This document shows positions 60,112 through 64,000 of a stretch of 64,000 nt of DNA, in pieces. The DNA lies in the NCBI GenBank assembly GCA_037013495.1, contig CM072803.1, positions 14,340,001 through 14,404,000 on the forward strand, written 5' to 3'. A program made the position numbers and the translations under genes. The notes under the pieces are model-generated. The model saw only the letters and a program-made list of their open reading frames with translations, did not search any database and was not told where the DNA came from. How positions within the stretch are numbered: the first letter of the stretch is position 1; each line of letters opens with the position of its first letter. The DNA is from Hippophae tibetana. Lineage: Eukaryota > Streptophyta > Magnoliopsida > Rosales > Elaeagnaceae.

Positions 60112-60465
60112 TGCTATTGGAAATATCATGCTAAAATAAACTAAAACAGATATTAAAACAGAAATATTAAAGCAGAAAAATAATAACACCAGAAATTTAA
60201 CGAGACTCGATATAAATGTTACCTAGGTCCTCGGGCGTCGTTGACCACTTCCACTATCATCCAAATGGATGAATTCTAAATTACAACTAATTTGGCAAAA
60301 TTAAGCTAATCAATTACCCTTACAAAAGAGAAGAATATTTATAAATTTTGATATGTTTACAAATGGTGAAGGAGGGCTTTATTTATAGCCCCAAATCCAA
60401 CACCCATCTTCATTCCTAACCAATATGGAACTTTTCTAATTTGCTCACTAAGGAGCCATATAACA
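60112..60465 (-). repeat. 3' LTR of copia E
   Basis: In plus orientation it starts TGCTATTGGAAATATC (or three bases earlier) and ends GGAGCCATATAACA. An AATATTCACCTTAACG stretch follows, the complement of the purine tract. A TATA box on the minus strand (GGCTATAAATAAAGC) lies at about 60380-60394. Confidence 0.7.
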
Positions 60466-63294
60466 AATATTCACCTTAACGACTTAGTGATTTTAAATGA
60501 TTTCTTCAATTACTAGATCAGCGACATCAGTGCCAATTCAGATTTGCAGGATGTTAATCAAGTTTGGACAATGTTTGAACTTGATTGTTGTTACCACCTT
60601 GGTCATCATATCTGCAGGATTCTCTGTCGTACTAATCTTCTGAACTAGTACTCCACCTTCTTCAATAATCTTTCGCACGAAATGATAACGAATGTCAATG
60701 TGCTTTGTACGTGCATGCTAGGCTTGGTTCTTTGCTAAATGAATAGCACTCTAACTATCACAAAACACCTTAATATGTTTTTGATCAACTCTCAAGTCTT
60801 CAAGAAAACCTCGTTACCAAATAGCTTCCTTCACAGCCTCTGTAACTTTCATATACTCTGCCTCTGTAGTAGACAAAGCAACTGTGGACTGCAAGGTAGA
60901 CTTCCAACTGACTGGTGCTCTAGCAAGAGTAAACACATAACCAGTAGTTGATCGATGCTTATCTAAATCTCCTACATAGTCGGAATCACAATATCCGACT
61001 GCACATTGACCAATGGTATTATCTTACTGAAATACTAAACCAACATCTATAGTATTTATAATATATCGTAGAATCCATTTCACAGCCAACCAATGTCCTT
61101 TACCAAGATCATGCATGTACATGCTTACAGCACTAACTGCATGTGAAATGTCAGGTCTTGTACACACCATTGCATACATCAAGCTATCAACTGCATTTGC
61201 ATATGGTACATTTGCCATATATTCTCCTTCTGCATCATTCTTAGGAAATAATTGAGCACTAAGCTTGAATTGAGGAACTAGCGGAGTACTTATATGTTTT
61301 GTTTGTTCATTCATACCAAAACGTTGTAGTATCTACTTCAAATATTGACTCTGAGTCAAACTAAGCTTCCCCCTCTTCCTGTCTCTGCTTATCTCCATAC
61401 CGAGAATCTTCTTGGCTTCTCCCAAATCTTTCATCTCAAACTCCTGGCTTAGTTGAGCCTTCAACTTCTCAATTTCTACTTGGCTCTTGGATGCAATCAT
61501 CATATCATCGACGTACAATAAGAGATAGATGAAAGACTCATTTTGTAGCTTGCGAAAATACACATAATGATTATGTGTGCTTCTGGTATACTTCTACTGC
61601 AACATAAACTGATCAAATCGTTTGTACCACTACCTTAGAGATTGATTCAATCCATACAATGATTTGTTCAACTTACAAACCCAATTCTCTTTACCAGCAA
61701 TATTAAACCCTTCTGGCTGAGACATATAGATTTCCTCTTCTAAGTCACCGTGTAGAAACGCGGTTTTCACATCAAGTTGAACTAGTTCCAAATCGAACTG
61801 TGCTACCAAGGTCAACAAAATTCTAATGGAATAATGTTTTACAACTGGAGAAAATACCTCATTATACACCAACCTTCCCTTGTAGCGAATACCATCTTTG
61901 TTAGGAAATCCATCTTTCTTTGCATACACCCATTTTTATCCAATTGTCTTCTTGCTCTTAGGTAGTTGTGTCAACTTCCATGTTTTATTCTTCTGAAGGG
62001 ACATAAGTTCTCCATCCATGACTTCCTTTCATCTTTCAATTTCAGGGCTTCTGATTGCTTCTTTATATATGGAAGTAACATCATCATGCACAACTGAAAG
62101 TGCACAGGCCACCGTATTCTTAAACTGAGCAGGTAGGTCTTCAAAATACTTGTATCGAGTAGGTACCTTAACATTTTGTCATCGTGGCCTATCAACTGTA
62201 GTTTCTTCTTATTGATGTGAAGGTTCTTGGGTTAAAACCACTTCATCTGATTCATCATCTGTCAATAAAGGAACAGCTTCTGTCTTATCTTCACTAACTA
62301 GATTAAATTTTTTGCTTTCAAACTCCACATGTTTCAGAGTTTACTCCACCGGCTCTAAAGTGTCATCAATCATCTTAGTTACCTTCTTCAACAATGCAGA
62401 TTCATCAAAGGTAACATCTCTACTAAAGACTATCTTTTTCGTTTCAAGGCACCATAGTCGATATCCCTTAGAACCAGAAAGAATCCCAAAAAAAATGGCT
62501 TTCTTGGCTCTTGGGTCCAAATTTGATTCCATTACATGGTAGTATGAAATTGAACCAAACACATGTAAGAAATCGTAATCTCTAGCAGGTTTTCCAGACC
62601 ATACCTCCATAGGCATTTTATCTTCAAGAGTAGACGATGGTAGACGGTTGACGATATGACATGCATATGTCACAACCTCAGCCCAATATTGCTTGCCTAA
62701 ACCAGCATTTGACAACATACACCGAACCTTCTTCAACAAAGTCCAGTTCATACTTTCTGTAACTCCGTTTTGTTGTGGTGTTTTTCGAATAATGAAGTGT
62801 CGTACTATCTCTTCTTCTTCACAAACTTTCATAAATGGATCATTTGTGTACTCAGTGCCATTATCAGACCTCAAATGCTTGATCTTTTTACCAGTCTGAG
62901 TCTCGATCAACTTCTTCCACTTGAGAAAAATCCCTAACACTTCATCCTTCTTCTTCATGAGATACACCCAAACTCTTCTGGAGAAGTCATCAATGAAAAT
63001 GACATAATAATGTTTTCCACTCATGGATAGAGTACATGTTACCCCTCATACACCAGTATGGATGTAATCCAAAATGCCCTTTGTATTATGGAGAGTAGTG
63101 CCAAAGCTTACTATTTTCTGCTTATCCAATACATAATGCTCACAGAATTACAACTTGCCATTTCTCGCACCTTTTAACAGGCCTTGCTTTACTAGAATCT
63201 ACAAAGCTTTTTCCCTAGCATGTCCCAAACACATATGCCACAGCTTGGTAGTTTCTAAATCTCTTTCTTCCTCTGAAACTGTTGTTGATACTAT
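60112..63294 (-). mobile_element. Ty1/copia element E, 3' part, cut by a gypsy LTR
   Basis: A minus-strand copia polyprotein. The gag-pre-integrase tail lies at about 63290-63150 (LWHMCLGHA). Integrase is at 63024-62341 (YVIFIDDFSRRVWVYLMKKK, LRSDNGTEY, TPQQNGVTESMN, NRLPSSTLEDKMP). Reverse transcriptase runs from about 61929 to 61024 (LVQLDVKTAFLHGDLEEEIY, LLLYVDDMMIAS, YAMVCTRPDISHAVSAVS), and RNase H from about 61020 to 60480. The 3' LTR is 60112-60465. Tork/Tnt1-like. The upstream part, including its other LTR, is displaced beyond the window by an LTR starting at 63295. It is broken, with a handful of breaks, and looks younger than copia A and the Tat element. Confidence 0.88.
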
Positions 63295-64000
63295 TGATAA
63301 GTGCTCAAAAAACACTAAAATAACCATGATTTTATGCACATTAATTGATTAAAAATATATATATTTATATGTTTTATCATATATTTATATAAATTTGTCT
63401 TTTTCGGAATCACGGGTATTTTTATTGTTTTTTAGGTATTTTGGCTTAAAAACGCAACTTAAAGACTCAAAGAGGAATACTTGAAGCAATACATCACAAA
63501 TATATTAATAAATAAATGGGGAAAGGTCAACAAATATGGAAAAATTGGACAAAATGGGTCAAAAATGTCAAAAAGGAGAAAATCGCGTCCAGCTGCCCAG
63601 CCGCGCGCGCCAGTGCCCACGCGCCCCAGCGCGCGGCTACTGTTCACGCGCGCGCGCTGCGCGCCCAGCAGCCCCTTCCACGAGCGCCGACGCCTTTTCG
63701 CCCCATTTTTCACGTGCAGCCGCCCCCATGACGTCATTAATGACCTCAGCATTTCCATTACGCGTTTTTACATTTTTTTTACATTTTTTTACTCATTTTT
63801 TCTCTCCATCCTCACCTATAAATACCCCATTCCTTTCACTTCAAAACACACCAAAAAATACACTTCTCTCTTCTTTCTTTCCCTCATTTCTTAGTTTTTA
63901 AGCTTTTCTTAGTTTCTTTCTTAGTTTTTAAGCTTTTCTTAGTTTCTTTCTTAGTTTTTAGTTAAATTCTCTTAGTTTTAGAGTTCTTCTCTTTTTGAGA
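63295..64000 (+). mobile_element. start of a Ty3/gypsy-type LTR inserted in copia E (runs off the window)
   Basis: It begins TGATAAGTGCTCAAAAAACAC exactly where copia E coding sequence stops. The U3-like part has an AT-rich start and then a very GC- and CpG-rich block at 63588-63720 (GCGCGCGC runs). A TATA box (CTATAAATACCCC) follows at about 63816, then a leader of CTTCTCTCTTC type. The layout is that of long plant gypsy LTRs (Tat/Athila style). No internal region is in view, so the family and state cannot be judged. Open readings across 63459-63901 are not convincing as genes. Confidence 0.65.
63888..63965. repeat. 30-bp tandem repeat in the gypsy-type LTR leader
   Basis: The unit TTAGTTTTTAAGCTTTTCTT plus AGTTTCTTTC is present twice, with the beginning of a third copy that ends at AGTTAAATTC. 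It lies just after the presumed transcription start. Confidence 0.9.

Noticed and set aside
63459-63901. Overlapping ORFs of 70-137 codons on both strands
   Set aside because: They arise from the CpG-rich LTR promoter block, have no recognisable domain and Arg/Pro/Ala-rich low-complexity composition.

Overview
The window is eukaryotic and looks like a dicot plant. It is very AT-rich and intron-bearing, packed with Ty1/copia and Ty3/gypsy LTR retrotransposons of plant type, and it carries a CLASSY chromatin-remodelling gene, a family known only from plants. I cannot name the species.

One host gene looks intact: a CLASSY1/2-type SNF2 protein on the minus strand (coding 32885-43151). I read five coding exons with clean GT/AG borders and no internal stop, about 1429 residues. 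Its family works in RNA-directed DNA methylation, recruiting Pol IV to silence transposons. A 3.8-kb copia element sits in its first coding intron, a fold-back MITE sits in another intron, and exon 3 carries in-frame 120-bp tandem repeats.

The second host gene is dead: an epsilon-group 14-3-3 pseudogene on the minus strand, spread over 51683-60020. A copia element lies between its exons and a solo LTR with a perfect 5-bp target duplication interrupts exon 2. Remnants of an F-box/DUF295-like gene lie at 25371-25660 and about 27385-27510.

The rest is layered mobile DNA. From 1 to 17.4 kb an old minus-strand copia element was split by a Tat-type Ty3/gypsy element (gag-pol on the minus strand, a 47-bp satellite, and an antisense ORF region on the plus strand). 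The Tat element was itself split by a solo LTR of about 2 kb (4588-6552). The end of a chromovirus is lodged in the copia polymerase region. A telomere-like degenerate repeat element (17.4-18.2 kb) abuts two plastid 16S rRNA fragments in opposite orientation. Copia B1 (20057-25350, plus) and B2 (52140-57541, minus) are two copies of one family in inverted orientation. A gypsy LTR-plus-leader remnant lies at 29.0-30.7 kb. A small copia element is at 47097-49692. A copia element from 60.1 kb is interrupted at 63295 by a gypsy-type LTR that runs off the window. All retroelement copies described here are broken fossils or cut off.

I recognised no tRNA genes, CRISPR arrays or bacterial-type operons. 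Long stretches (18.4-20.05, 27.5-29.0, 30.7-32.6, 45.1-47.1 kb) are AT-rich DNA with no gene I can support.
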